NCBI GenBank assembly: GCA_013368325.1
Contig: JAACJK010000058.1
Location: 124,001 to 188,000 of the forward strand
Direction: 5' to 3'
Source: Ephemerocybe angulata
Taxonomy: Eukaryota > Basidiomycota > Agaricomycetes > Agaricales > Psathyrellaceae
Length of the DNA stretch: 64,000 bases
A model generated the notes under the pieces. That model was not told where the DNA came from. It saw only the letters and a list, made by a program, of their open reading frames with translations, and searched no databases. The position numbers and the translations under genes are program-made. Below, in pieces: positions 12,518 to 23,154 of the stretch (position 1 is its first letter; every line of letters begins with the position of its first letter).

Positions 12518-13234
12518 TCAGTGGAGAAGCAGATTCCAGACTCCCCTTTCCGTAGTACTCGCCGTGAGGCCACCCCATCCCCATCGTCCATCGAAGCTCC
12601 CTCCTCGCCGTCGTCTCTTACCTCGAATATCGTTGTGAAGGTATCCCCGCCGTGGAAACATCGTGCCGGTGTCGAGCAACAAGGGTTGGGACGTGCTCGT
12701 CGTGTCGTCGATGTAGGCCTTGGCCACGCATCGTGGACAATCGCAATCAGGCTTACCTAGGGCACAGCGGGGAGCCTCCCATATCGTGGTCAGGACATCA
12801 AGAACCCGAACGAAAGCACCGTGCGTTCGCTTTGGGAAAACGATGATGACATTATCGGTGCAGCCGTCTACCCGGATAGTAAGCCGTTCCGATTGGGGGG
12901 TCGTAGCCGATTCGTTCCAGAGGACGAGGCGAAGTGGGCTTGATCGCGACGAGGTTGGGTTGTATTCGTCTCTCTGGAGGGGATTGTTGCTGATGATAAA
13001 CGCGTGCGCAGGTGCAATTCGGACGTCCCAGATCAACCTCGGTGTCTCCGAGCACGCAAGGACGGGGTGTGGTGTGCATGTCTCCGGTGGAAGGTCGGGA
13101 AGGTCGATTGGCTCCGCGAGCAATGGCTCTTGGTGTTCAGAGAGAGGTGGAGATGACTCCACACGGAGTACAATATGAATACTCTGGCCTGCCAGCGGCT
13201 GAGCTTGATCGCGGGGGTTCCGATGGGAATGCAT
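12518..13234 (-). CDS. DUF6699 family protein, copy B
   Basis: A 238-residue paralogue of copy A, single exon. It shares H-P-V-L-A-C-S-E-T-P, L-I-W-D-V-R-I-A-P, W-N-E-S-A-T-T-P, L-T-I-R-V-D-G-C, N-V-I-I-V-F-P, F-V-R-V-L-D-V-L and C-A-L-G-K-P-D-C-D-C-P-R-C, ending in W-G-W-G-G-L-T-A-S-T-T-E with V-W-N-L-L-L. The frame stays open upstream to 13492, but that extension is a CAA microsatellite read as poly-Asn plus sequence unlike copy A. ATG 13234 (M-H-S-H) aligns with the conserved N-terminal part of copy A, and a TTATAT lies about 50 bases upstream. Function unknown; the cysteine cluster could bind metal. Confidence 0.75.
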   Translation of the reverse strand: MHSHRNPRDQAQPLAGQSIHIVLRVESSPPLSEHQEPLLAEPIDLPDLPPETCTPHPVLACSETPRLIWDVRIAPAHAFIISNNPLQRDEYNPTSSRSSPLRLVLWNESATTPQSERLTIRVDGCTDNVIIVFPKRTHGAFVRVLDVLTTIWEAPRCALGKPDCDCPRCVAKAYIDDTTSTSQPLLLDTGTMFPRRGYLHNDIRGKRRRRGGSFDGRWGWGGLTASTTERGVWNLLLH

Positions 13235-13410
13235 GCTACCAGTGGGAGATTTGTGTATCACTGGCAGCGCTGTCAGACATCGATATAACAAAGGTGACAA
13301 AGTATACGCACGAGAAATTTGGCGATATATTAGCTGGTCGCGGGTCCAGGCGTGTACAGCTGGCCGCTTGCCCAAAAATATACCTTCTGCGCCCTCATTC
13401 GATGGGGTGC

Positions 13411-13443
<33 letters not shown>

Positions 13444-13588
13444 CGACGGTGACATGATAGGTGAAGATCCCGCTGACTATCGTCGTTGTCACTGTCCCTA
13501 TCGAGAGCTGCTGGGCGGCATTGACGAAGTCTACGTTGCCCTGCTGGTTCGGAGCTGGGCGACGAAGGATTCAGATCGATGGGTTAGG
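13235..13588. other. Upstream region of DUF6699 gene B
   Basis: Promoter side of gene B. It contains the TTG/CAA microsatellite at 13411-13442 and no further gene that I can support. Confidence 0.5.
13411..13442. repeat. TTG/CAA trinucleotide microsatellite
   Basis: About ten TTG units on the + strand. On the minus strand they are CAA/AAC/ACA and lengthen the apparent frame of DUF6699 gene B with ten Asn codons. I read it as upstream of the real start. Confidence 0.85.
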
Positions 13589-14391
13589 TTAACGAGGCAG
13601 CGACGTATACAGACCTTGAGTCGAAGTTGCCTCACGATGCCTAGATTGTCCATGGGGAGGCATGAGGTGGTCATGTCCAGGAATGTAGTCGTAGGCGTTG
13701 TCCTGGTCATTTCCGCCGTAGATGTACGAAGGAGCGCATGTCGCAGCAGGAGATCGAATGCCGGCCGGATTAGTATACCCGGGTACAGCAGGGATTCCAT
13801 AGGTGGTGTTTTGCTGCCAGCGGTCGCTGCCAGGGCTAGAGGTGGCGAGCGGTAGAAGCCTACGAGGATCGGTTGGGCTTGGGCCCAACGGAGGAGTATT
13901 TCTAGAAGAATAAGCATAAGTCTGTTGAGGGGAGTAGCGCCCTTGAGGCGTCATGTCATAATTGGGGAAGCCTGAGCCCATTGGTGGCGCTATTGTACCC
14001 AGTTATAATATTGAGGATCAGTGCGCGTCACACCACAGAAATTAAATCCTAATGAACATACCGTTGCCGGTGGGCCATTGCGTGGGGTACAGTGCTTGAG
14101 GCGTCAGGTCATATCTGCATGGAGACGAGCGTGGAGCAGTGTATGCGTTAGGATACGAGGGCCCTGTAACGAGAGAGCAATTTGAGTTTCTGGGACCTGA
14201 TTTAGGGACATGAACGACAGACCTGGAAAAGGTAAGTTGTGAAAGGCTGTAGAAAAAGAAGGCAAGACTGGTCGCCCACCCTGTCCCGTCTGAAAGAAAG
14301 GAATGCCGTGTGAATCTCCTGGGGAATTTCTACGCGACTTCCCTATACTACTGGCATAGTAATGATCCTTGTTGGCCGAGGTCGACGACAT
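13589..14391 (-). CDS. Hypothetical Tyr/Pro/Ser-rich protein
   Basis: I do not recognise the family. Three exons join cleanly: ATG 14391 (M-S-S-T-S-A-N-K-D) to F-P-G, an intron GTCTGT...TTACAG, a short exon reading P-S-Y-P-N-A-Y, an intron GTATGT...CAATAG, and a last exon ending L-Y-T-S-L-P-R at TAA. The product of roughly 220 residues is rich in Pro, Tyr, Ser and Gly and poor in predicted structure. The unit Y-D-[LM]-T-P-Q occurs twice, once on each side of the second intron. No membrane segment or catalytic motif is visible. The consistent splice phases argue for a real gene. Confidence 0.45.
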
Positions 14392-16197
14392 TATTAGCGG
14401 AGGAGATGATTGTAATAGAACAGAGGTGGGGATGTCAATGGGGATGATGAGGGTCCTAGGTGAATGTTTAAGTATGCCAACGACCAGTCGCGAACTGGAT
14501 CTCGAAGGAGGCAGGGAGGTGCGTGCAGCGAAACGCAGATACACGAGGTGGCCGAGGCTGGTCATGGGTTTGGAAATGACGAGGAGTTGGAATCCCCGCG
14601 AATTTGAGATCTCTCTGGCACAAAAGAGGTAAGTAAAGCTTATTTGTTAGGTCTGGCTAAATTGGAAGAGAAGCAAGATTGAATCTGGGCCAAACTTGGC
14701 TGAGCTCACGCCGTTTGCGCCGAAGTTCCCAGTTAGCATGTATATCTCGGCTGGAAAGGCATTAGAATGTCATACTGGCACGCGTGGATTTCGTTTTGTC
14801 ACTGTCGCTCTCGGAGGCCTGAACTGAAATGAAAAACGCATGTCTGCACAGAGCCATCGATCTTAACATAAGCATCCTGTAGGGCGTGTTTTAGCTTCCT
14901 AGTCTGAGATCTTGACGTGCGATGCCTCGGTCGCAAGGAGATCGGACTCCGCCGCAACCAGGCGAGAAATGAGTGCCGCCCTGGCGGTCGAGCGGGAGGT
15001 CCGCAGAACCCCAGGCCCAACGAGGGAGGAGCTCGGTGATCGGTGGTAATTTGGTCTTGGAGCATAACAGCCTGTGTTGCACTGCGATAGATCTCGATTG
15101 AGGGGCACCAGGTTCAGGAACCCCTGCTGCTGTATACGTCGACAGTTGGTCAACAGCATGCCCAAAGCGGGGAAAGTGAGTCGTCAGCATCAAATCCCAA
15201 AAGCCAAACATGTGCGGAGATTTGGTATCCCGTCCTTCCTTATTTTTTCTGCTGTAGACGCCATCGCTGGTGCTGCTATGCACAACAGCAGACTGTATAG
15301 TTGAACACGAGGTGGCGAGGGGACGTACGGCACCTTGGCAGGCATATCAGAAAGTACTTGGAAGGAGGAGGCGAAAGGCGCGGCGATGAGATGGATACTG
15401 ATAAGAAATATATCAGACATTCTCTGAGCAACGAGGACTCCCGCAACTCCAGCTTCAGCTCCTGTCGCCTCTACAATGCGCTGGATATGGGAACTTCCCG
15501 ACCCCATTCATGGTTTACGACACGCGGGTTTCATCATTTCGCCCGGTGCGTATATCGCGTAGGGATTGCCCCCCGATCTGTTCTCGCTGGAGCGGGCGAG
15601 CGAGGCGCTGCACTCAGCAATAGTCATTCCATGCATTTCCGCGCATACCAGACAATCCGTGCCACAAACGGAACCCGCAGATCGTGGCCGGGAAACTGTC
15701 GCGGCGAAGTAGGGCTCGGAACTCGTCGATGTGCTTGAAAGCATGGAAAGTCGCACGAGTTTCACTTGGATGATACCTGTATGCCAGATATTGTACCCTG
15801 GCGAAATTAACATACCTCAGAGTAACCCCAGTGTAAACTTCACGTTGTCGAGATGCCCTCACCGTTCGAAGTTCGACATTTGGTTCGTAGTGACATTCCC
15901 AGCGTGCATCGAATCGTGGCAAAGGGTTGTAAACGTCAGCTCTCCTATAGCTTGAGGTTGTGTAACAGTCGCGGATGAGTTTCAAGCTGAGGCGAGACGA
16001 AGAAGAAATGAGGAACTGGTTACTGGGTGAAGACACAGAAGAGACGCCCAGTGCTGCGTGACGTCACAGCCACCCTCGCGTTTGATACGCTTACAAATTG
16101 GACTAGCACGTGTACCGCGATCAATCATATCGCGGCCCTTGAGTCGACGCGTAATGCCCAGTAATTACGACCTCTACCTCTCCAAGCCCTAATCGCC
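14392..16197. other. Region with unresolved minus-strand frames and the PUP1 promoter
   Basis: The minus strand holds suggestive pieces. One is a possible first exon starting at ATG 16036 (M-S-S-P-S-N-Q-F). Another frame (15508-15813) holds C-L-V-C-A-E-M-H-G-M-T. A hydrophobic stretch (15190-15507) looks membrane-like. I could not join them in one phase or match a family, so this is a decayed gene or one with introns I misread. A TGACGTCA octamer at 16059-16066 lies between 16036 and the PUP1 start. Confidence 0.4.
16059..16066. promoter_or_regulatory. CRE/ATF-type octamer upstream of PUP1
   Basis: TGACGTCA ends 131 bases before the PUP1 ATG. An identical octamer lies 138 bases before the PTEN-type gene. 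It could serve a bZIP activator; inference only. Confidence 0.4.
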
Positions 16198-17605
16198 ATG
16201 TCCAAATCATCAGTGTATTCTTCTCCTGGATTCGACTTCTCCAATATTGTGAGGTGAGATAAAGCGTTTCATTCGTTTCAATGCTACCCGATGTTTGTAA
16301 CTCAAAGAACGGATTCATCGAAACTCGAACGAGGATGGGGGGAAGTCGAAGACCCTCGCAGATGAACATAAGATTACGCCGCTCATATCGAGGACCAGAA
16401 CTCGTGTAGAATAACTTATTATTTCATTGAAGCCTCATAAGTGGAACAACACGAATGCTAACCCGCAACGCTTGTTTCGAATGATTATAGGAACAACTTC
16501 TTGCACGAGAAAGGCCTTCCCCTGCCCAAAGCCACGAGCACGGGAACAACGATCGTAGGATGTCTCTTCAAAGACGGAATTGTACTCGGCGCAGACACGC
16601 GCGCCACGGAGGGCCCCATCGTCGCAGACAAGAACTGTGAAAAGGTGCGTTTCCGTCTTCGACCTCTCTACCCCAACCGCTCGATGGAGAATTGGTGCAC
16701 CCCGGAAGAGGTGCTTCGGCAACGCTGACAACGTGTTCTGGTCCGTTACAGATCCATTATATCACGGAATCCATTCGATGCTGTGGTGCAGGAACGGCAG
16801 CAGACACTGAATTCACGACGGCGCTCATCTCATCCAACATGGAGCTTCACGCACTACAGTCTGGTCGCAAACCCCGGGTTGTGACGGCGATGACAATGCT
16901 CAAGCAAATGCTCTTCAGGTGCGCACACCCCTACTGCTTGTTCCTGTAGATCCGAGTCAACTGACGCTTCTATCTCGTTCTCTTCATTCCATTCTACCTC
17001 CAATCTCGACGTGCCTCGTCCCATCTCCTTCTACCCGCCGCCGATCCGCCACTCTGAACAAACGAACGAACGAATAGATACCAAGGCCACGTCGGAGCAG
17101 CCCTTGTTCTCGGAGGTGTTGACTCTACAGGCCCTCATCTCTTCACAATCCACCCCCACGGCTCGACCGACAAGCTCCCCTACGTGACTATGGGCTCCGG
17201 CTCTCTCGCAGCCATGGCTGTCTTCGAGTCTGGCTGGCAGCCTAACATGGAGGTGCGTTTCACCAAGCTCCTTGCTCCAACCAGCGTCTATCTAATCCTT
17301 GGTTCCTACTCTACATCTTTCGTCTCCTGTAGCGCGAACAAGCATTGAACCTCGTCAAAGCCGCGATCGCCGCCGGTATCTTCAACGATCTTGGCTCAGG
17401 CTCCAACGTCGACGCCTGCATCATCACCGCGAACTCGACCGAGATGCTCAGGAACGTCGAGATGCCCAACGTCCGCGTGCAGAAGGAGCGTGACTACAAG
17501 TTCAGGAGGGGCACGACGGCGTGGAAGAAGGAGGAGATCAGGAGTCTGGTCGTGGAGGAGACGGTGACGCCGATCGGAAGGGGCGATGAGATGGATACCT
17601 CGTAG
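16198..17605 (+). CDS. pup1: 20S proteasome subunit beta-2 (PUP1 type)
   Basis: Encodes the trypsin-like catalytic beta subunit of the 20S proteasome core. The propeptide ends ...A-T-S-T-G and the mature protein begins at the catalytic Thr of T-T-I-V-G, followed by [16 protein letters not shown]. Later landmarks are [21 protein letters not shown], the [15 protein letters not shown] segment, the G-S-G-S-L-A-A-M loop and [10 protein letters not shown]. Exon 1 is 16198-16253 and exon 2 starts at 16491, joining as N-I-V|R-N-N-F. The C-terminal extension after R-G-T-T-A, typical of beta-2, wraps the neighbouring subunit. The full length is present. Convergent with BTB gene 1. Confidence 0.93.
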
Positions 17606-17740
17606 ACCGATGACGGTCGTGGTGTACGGTATGACTTAACTTGATGTATTTTCTATGGATTGCAACCAGAATTTCTTGTGAACGTTGGAGGGGATCAGGC
17701 TCGATCAGGGCTGTTACAGGTGCGAGAGAAATATTGTTTA

Positions 17741-18885
17741 TCATGCATCCTCGAGCTTCTTCAGTTCTTCCCAACTCGGGAGATTGAAATACGATGGTAA
17801 ATCATCCCAGAACTTATCCCTCGCTTCCCGGGAAGAAGCCCTTGCCCTGGCATAGCACGCCCCGCAAAAAACCTGCCTCAATGTCTCGCCGTCAGTTATC
17901 GAGTTCACCAAAGAATCCATTCCTTCGGCCAGAAAAGCGAAACGAGGTCCCGAGTTCAAGATCGCTGTGAGTTTGGCTCTCGCATGTTGGCGACAGGGCT
18001 GCCCAAAGGCGCTACAGATTGGGAGGTAGCCAACGTCGTTTAGCCAGGATAAGTTTTTTCGGTAAGCCGTTTGGAGCTTATCCCGACCTATCAAGCATGC
18101 GAATTGAACCTCCTTGGTCAAGAAGAAGCGAGTGCCGTTTTTTAATTCCTTTCCAAGGAGTATGTCATTCTGGAAGATGCTTGAGTATTCGAGGCCCCAG
18201 GTGATGAAAGCGGGAGAGCTACTTACAATGCCTGCGAAAACACAGCGAAAGTAGATGTTTGGGAGAATGCTTGCGATGTTGCATTCGTACGCAAGGTTGG
18301 CGACAAGGAAACTTAAACCTTTTTGCTCGATGATGCTCTTGTTACTTGAAGGTTTTATACCCACGGGCCCCGGGGGTGTGGAGGGATAATCCTGGTGCAG
18401 TCGGGAACGGCCTTCTTCGAGGAGAGCAGCAATCTCATATTTTCTCCCCATCCGGACCATAGCCGCTACCGCGTTGAAAGGGATAGGTTCCCTTGTGTGG
18501 TAACATCTAGAATATCAGGTATGGATACGTCTGTTAGCCCGCTTGCTTTATAGATGGAAGTAAAACGCTGACTCGCAGTGACGCACCTGTCGTACACGGC
18601 AAGCAGCATATGTTTGATATCCTCCGCGGAGTCTTGCAGTTGGAGAACAGGGCACCCTTCCACCTTGGGCTCGTCGTCGGCATGGGGTATCGAGAACACG
18701 TCGGAAAAGACGGATGAATTCCTCGCCAGGAAGGCTTGGTGGACTCTGAACTGCGTCCTCTCAGCTTCGAGAACGATACTGCCGTCAAAGAACCAGATAT
18801 CAGATCGTGTTATGGTCGTGCCATTCATGGTCTCTCCTGAAGCTCCTGGAGGAGAGGTGTCGACGGTAGGCTGGCTAGGGCTCAT
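17741..18885 (-). CDS. BTB/POZ domain protein, copy 1
   Basis: A 335-residue protein with an N-terminal BTB/POZ domain, a fold used for dimerisation and often as adaptor to Cullin-3 ubiquitin ligases; the actual partner here is unknown. Exons are 18587-18885, 18227-18506 and 17741-18169; phases sum to a whole frame. The BTB part reads S-D-I-W-F-F-D-G-S-I-V-L-E-A, then R-V-H-Q-A-F-L-A-R-N-S-S-V-F and A-V-Y-D-R. Next comes P-I-P-F-N-A-V-A-A-M-V-R-M-G-R-K-Y-E. The long C-terminal region is conserved only among the paralogues and ends with C-G-A-C, F-W-D-D-L-P-S-Y-F-N-L-P-S-W-E-E-L-K. Both introns sit at the same places as in copies 2 and 3. No membrane segment. Confidence 0.85.
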
Positions 18886-19125
18886 GAGGCGAAGAGAGCA
18901 AAGCTTGAGGTGAATGTTGTGAGGTACGCGTCAGTGAAGAAGATTGATCTCAGTCTGAGGTAAATTAACGCGGGGGAACGTGGGGAATATCTGTGCCACT
19001 CGGCTAAGGAACCCAGCTCGGGCCTCGAAGTTACAAATACTTGCAGCAGTGGGGCGCTAGAACTCTACAGGGAACATTTCGCAGCCTTTGCGCGTGTTCG
19101 ATAGCAAGGCAACTGTATGACTTAC

Positions 19126-19228
19126 CATGCCTGTGCTGGATCTTCTCGGCAGAGTCCTGCTGCCTGCGCACAGTTCGTGCTTCACCACCAGGCACCTCAG
19201 GGTTCATCATTGGGATAGAGGATCTAGA
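19126..19228 (-). pseudogene. Relic of a BTB gene, N-terminal piece
   Basis: The minus strand reads S-I-P-M-M-N-P-E-V-P-G-G and Q-Q-D-S-A-E-K-I-Q-H, followed directly by GTAAGT at 19125-19120. This parallels copy 1's F-S-I-P-H-A-D-D-E-P-K-V-E-G, L-Q-D-S-A-E-D-I-K-H and the donor that ends its first exon. The rest of the BTB domain is gone. Too short and diverged to function. Confidence 0.5.
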
Positions 19229-19423
19229 ATACTAAGCACCTTGTCGTGCTCTGGGGGAGGCGGGCGTCTTATCGTGATCTTGCCAATGGTCTCAGGATCT
19301 CAGCTCAAAGTTACTCGAGTATTTGGGTATAGTACACCTTTTACGGATGATTGGCGAACTTGTGGATTCTGGCTGTAACTATGTACCGTATTCGTGGCAA
19401 TGCATATCTACCCTTGTCTATGT

Positions 19424-19623
19424 CACTATGGAACCTATTCTGTCCAGGGATACCGGAAATTTTTCCAGGTGGTTTCGCTGGACGGATCCCTGGACAGGGC
19501 GCACCTGGCAAATCCAGGTGTTACCTGTGAATCCCAGGGATAATCCATGGAGAACACAGGTAAAAAACTCGTCCTTGCCAGGGATTTTTCCAGGGAGGAT
19601 CCCCGGACAAAAAGTTCATAGTG
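19424..19623. mobile_element. 200-base CACTA-type miniature inverted-repeat element
   Basis: The element begins CACTATGGAAC...TTCTGTCCAGGGAT. It ends with the inverted match ATCCCCGGACAAAAAGTTC then ATAGTG, giving imperfect terminal inverted repeats of about 25-28 bases. It is flanked on both sides by TGT (19421-19423 and 19624-19626), a three-base target duplication as made by CACTA/EnSpm (CMC) transposases. The interior is full of CCAGG/CCTGG words and codes for nothing. It is non-autonomous and must have been moved by a transposase encoded elsewhere. Confidence 0.75.
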
Positions 19624-19868
19624 TGTACTAAGAGCTGTGCCCCACCGGCACGCACCGCATGCAAATCTAGCGCCTCCTGCTAAATTTCGATGAAGACGGA
19701 ACATCTTCTCTTAGTGGATATACCGCAGGCAGAGGGGCTCGTTCAGGCCTTGGGCGCTTAGCTTTCCCTGAGCTCCTTCGTAGATTTTGATATTTGGGCT
19801 AAATAGGCGTTCATCTCAGTCACAGAGTGCGAATATAACGATTTGAATATCATTTCAACAACCTACCA

Positions 19869-20275
19869 TCCGAAATCCTTTAGGTCCTTCCATTCGGGAA
19901 GACCGCTGAGCGCAAAGTAGACATAATCCCTCGGTTAAGGGCACATCCTCCGCATCCGTTGCCTCATCCCAGTCGCGAAGAATAAAGTAGAGGTGTGGCA
20001 GTGGCTTCCAGAGAAAATGCGTAAGCACCCCTGCTACACGGTCGCACTCATGCTTATCTCCTTTTTTTTTTTTTCTTTCTTTTTCTTTTTTTTTGTGGTG
20101 CCTTTGTATAGCATCAGGCAGTCGACGTTGGTGACTCCTTCAGCCAGCTTACTCATACTTATCTCGACAGCTCGCATTTCGATGCCCCAAGAGGTCCATA
20201 GCCTCGAACATCGCCTCGTATCCCGATTTAATTTTCTCTCTCCCGGAGATGCAAACTCGTAGAGCGTCGTAGGGC
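19869..20275 (-). pseudogene. Relic of a BTB gene, C-terminal half
   Basis: Three minus-strand pieces match the C-terminal half of copy 2 in order. D-A-L-R-V-C-I-S-G-R-E-K-I-K-S-G-Y-E (about 20272-20158) matches D-A-L-R-I-C-I-A-G-R-E-K-V. F-L-W-K-P-L-P-H-L-Y-F-I-L-R-D-W-D matches S-L-W-R-P-R-P-Q-L-S-Y-L-L-L-D-W-N. Y-F-A-L-S-G-L-P-E-W-K-D-L-K-D-F-G (19919-19869) matches Y-F-G-L-P-G-W-E-D-L-K-D-F-G. The pieces lie in different frames. A purine tract interrupts them, a TAG occurs before the second, and about 25 codons are missing before the last. No BTB domain remains. Confidence 0.75.
20060..20097. repeat. Poly-pyrimidine (T/C) tract
   Basis: Mostly T with scattered C on the + strand, inserted within the BTB relic. 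Resembles a tract grown by slippage. Confidence 0.7.
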
Positions 20276-21182
20276 AAGCATTCTGAACGACCATGCCCCT
20301 CATCGGCCAGTTAGCTCCAGCCTCTGTCCAACCGCTCACTTGGCCCCCTCCTTGTCTCTTCCCATGATGTTGACCGTCCTAGTATCTTCCCCCCCCCATC
20401 CCTTCAGGCCTCAATTCACGAGCTCATGGTGTAGGCTATGGATGACCGGTATGGAAGAACGGGGACCACCTGGAATATTTGTTCAAATGATGATCGATGT
20501 TCTTTCGAAATTCGACCTTCTCTTTGCACCCGTAGCAGCGTAGCTGTCTTCTGACCATACGCTGCACTGCGTTGTGAGGGAAGACCCGGGAAGACGGATG
20601 AAGACCGGTGCTTCGTTCTTTGGGGTACTTATGTAGCTTCTGGTACCTTGTAGGATGCATCGTTCGATCCGGTTTACTTGCCGACGACCATGAGCTGTCG
20701 TGGCAAGTTTGTGCAGAAATTCATCATCGGTCCCGAGAGGCCCTGCTCAGGAGCTTGTCTTTCACGCCCTGGTGTTGGCGTGCTTATTAGAGCGCCCCTG
20801 GCCAGTGGCGATATCTACCATACCGTGCCCGACGAGCGAGCCCCCATTCCCGCCATCCTCCCATCCGAGCGCGAGGCAATGGAGCAGAAACCCTTCTTTC
20901 GGCTAATCAATTTGGACACCGCGCTGAACCGCAGTCTAAGAGGTTCCAGGCAGAAGCTTGGAAGCCGTCCATTGTCGATCAGATGGGCGCTAACCGAAGC
21001 CGCCACTATGAGCCGATCTGCGACGCTATCGGCCAGGCGCGACTTACCTACCCCTTTCTCTCCTCCTCTTTTCCCCGCACTCGACTCCCAGTAAGCGTAA
21101 AGCTGCAGAGTGACTGACTAACGCCCCTCTGAATTCCTTTGGCCGCGTTCATTAATCGTAACGCGCCTAACCTCGACTCACC

Positions 21183-22704
21183 ATGCCCCACATACCCGTC
21201 TCATGCCCTTCTGGGAACCACGAATTCTGGTACTCAATCTCCACCCCCACCTCGCCCAACGCAAAACAAATAGTGCCCGAACTCCCCACCGTCCTCTTCA
21301 TCCACTCTGGGTACTGCGCTTCAGAGACCTTCGAGGGTGGGTCTCGCCTTTCCCAATCCCCAAGTTGCGAAAGTCCCACTGACACAGCGTGCACGCGCCT
21401 CCTCCAGCCCAGTTCTCCGACCCCCGCCTCCGACAATTTAACCTACTCGCAATTGACGCCCTGGGCCACGGTGGGACGAGGGGCACGATCGGCGACCAGC
21501 CCTACGCTACGAAAGAAACCGCCGAGGATCTACGCCTTGTCCTGGTGAGCACACCCTCTTCATATCCATCCCCCTCCGAACTCACATCTTCGTTCAAACC
21601 TGTGTAATGGATGCTTCCTTACCTAGGACGCACTGCACCTCGACAAAGTCCACATATTCGGCCTGGCAAATGGAGGCACGATAGGGCTTGAGCTGGCAAG
21701 CGCTTACCCGGAACGCGTGCTCTCCCTCACAATCTGCTCGCCTATACCCCCAACTGAGGTTCGTAGCGTCTTCAGAACATCACTTGGATGCGTGTGTATC
21801 TTAACGCTGTGTTTATATGTAGCCGGAGGAAGTGATTGCGGGGCGCATGGAGTTGTTTAACCACTGGGCCGAAGCGGACGCCCAAGCACCCGACTCCACG
21901 CTGGGAGAACAGGTGTCAAGGGCTCGAAAGGAAATGGTGAATGAAGCGGCGACGGGGTTGATGCAGCTGTTGTTCGGCTTCGACCGGTCTCCCCTCGAGG
22001 AAGCGTGCGTATCTTTGCCTTACCTTGAGCACCTCGAACGGGCCTGACTAGATCGCACTTCCAAATTATAGCCTCCGAAAATACGCTCTTACAAGGGATC
22101 TGGATATTTGGTCGGGATCCCCAGAAAAGCTCAAGCAGTGCTTCAACACTTCAGTCCGGTGGTTCACAGAACGCTCCTGGCTTACACAGGAATCGCTATC
22201 AAAGGTACTAAACCACACGCCGTATCACTCAACCAAACTCACCTTCCTCTACTTTCAGGTGCAATGCGCGGTACACATCATCCACTGCTCAGAAGACGTC
22301 GGATACCCCTACGAAACCGCGCAAGAAATGGAAAAGTCTCTTCAAGATGCCGGCGTGCGCGTATCGCTCTCGCAAGTCCATGGAGCGCACTACGGCGTGT
22401 TGACGAATGGAGAGGAGTGAGTTCTTCCTTCCTCTCTCCTGCCTGAATGTGAGAGGGTGACTGATATGACCCTTATAGAATCAACGCCATCCTTCGTGAC
22501 CAAGTCATCGAGGTCGCTGACCCGAAAACACCCCTGCCGCAAGCGGACTTTCCTTGTGGGAGAATGAGGACGCCATGGACGGACAACTTCAGAAGATTCG
22601 GGTGGTTACCTGGCCCACCGGACACTGACGACAACAGTGACTCAGAATCCGATTATTATGCGGGTTGGATCTACAGAGACACGCAAACCATAGTTGAGAG
22701 CTAA
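21183..22704 (+). CDS. Alpha/beta hydrolase fold protein lacking the nucleophile serine
   Basis: Complete alpha/beta hydrolase fold protein of about 340 residues, spread over six or more exons. N-terminal strands read L-P-T-V-L-F-I-H-S-G-Y and F-N-L-L-A-I-D-A-L-G-H-G-G-T-R-G, the usual oxyanion and D-x-x-G-H-G elements. The nucleophile elbow, normally G-x-S-x-G, reads F-G-L-A-N-G-G, so Ala (codon 21666-21668) takes the place of Ser. The acid region (I-I-H-C-S-E-D-V-G-Y-P) and the catalytic His (V-H-G-A-H-Y-G) are kept. A Trp-rich lid and an acidic C-terminal tail follow, ending Q-T-I-V-E-S at TAA. Either a catalytically silent scaffold or receptor-like protein, or a diverged enzyme. No secretion signal. 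Confidence 0.8.
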
Positions 22705-23154
22705 TTCTGCTTTAAAATGTACATGTCCCAGCGTTTCGGCTCACTCCCGCACCTGCTAAATTTCTACCATTCGCTTTCTTATCGCGGATCTCTCCCTGTA
22801 CCCGCCTGCTCCAATTTTAGGACACTCTAGATGACTCTATCCTCGGCGAAAGAGTTGTGAGCTGTCACAGCTCACTCATCCGCGGGCCAGTTTACTTCGC
22901 TAATTTTGCCTCGCTTTTGTCTCTATACCGGACCTCGGTTTTGGGCCATGTAACCTTGACTGAGTCCGATAGCGCGAACAAGTCCGTCGTATTCCACTTT
23001 GACCATGCCTGAACAACACACATGCTCAGACCGTCCAGATCGACTACCGACGCGGCGACGCCCCAAGGCAGGCTTGACCATCACCCGAGGCCACGTGTAG
23101 TATCGTAAGCTCTATATCAATTTGTCTTGAAGTATCACTCTACGTACAATCTCG
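22705..23154. other. Convergent 3' region between the hydrolase and BTB gene 2
   Basis: 450 bases shared by two 3' ends. No gene, repeat or RNA seen. Confidence 0.6.

Larger units (their letters stand above)
18886..21182. other. Gene-poor region with BTB relics and a miniature transposon
   Basis: Contains two minus-strand BTB fragments (19126-19228, 19869-20275) and the CACTA-type element 19424-19623. A GGGCGCTTAG motif is at 19752-19761 and a CT-rich tract at about 20060-20097. The stretch 20300-21182 has open frames on both strands but none I can support as a gene. Confidence 0.55.

Noticed and set aside
13235..13492. Upstream extension of DUF6699 copy B with ten Asn
   Set aside because: The Asn run is a CAA microsatellite, the extension is unlike copy A, and a TATA-like box lies between it and ATG 13234.
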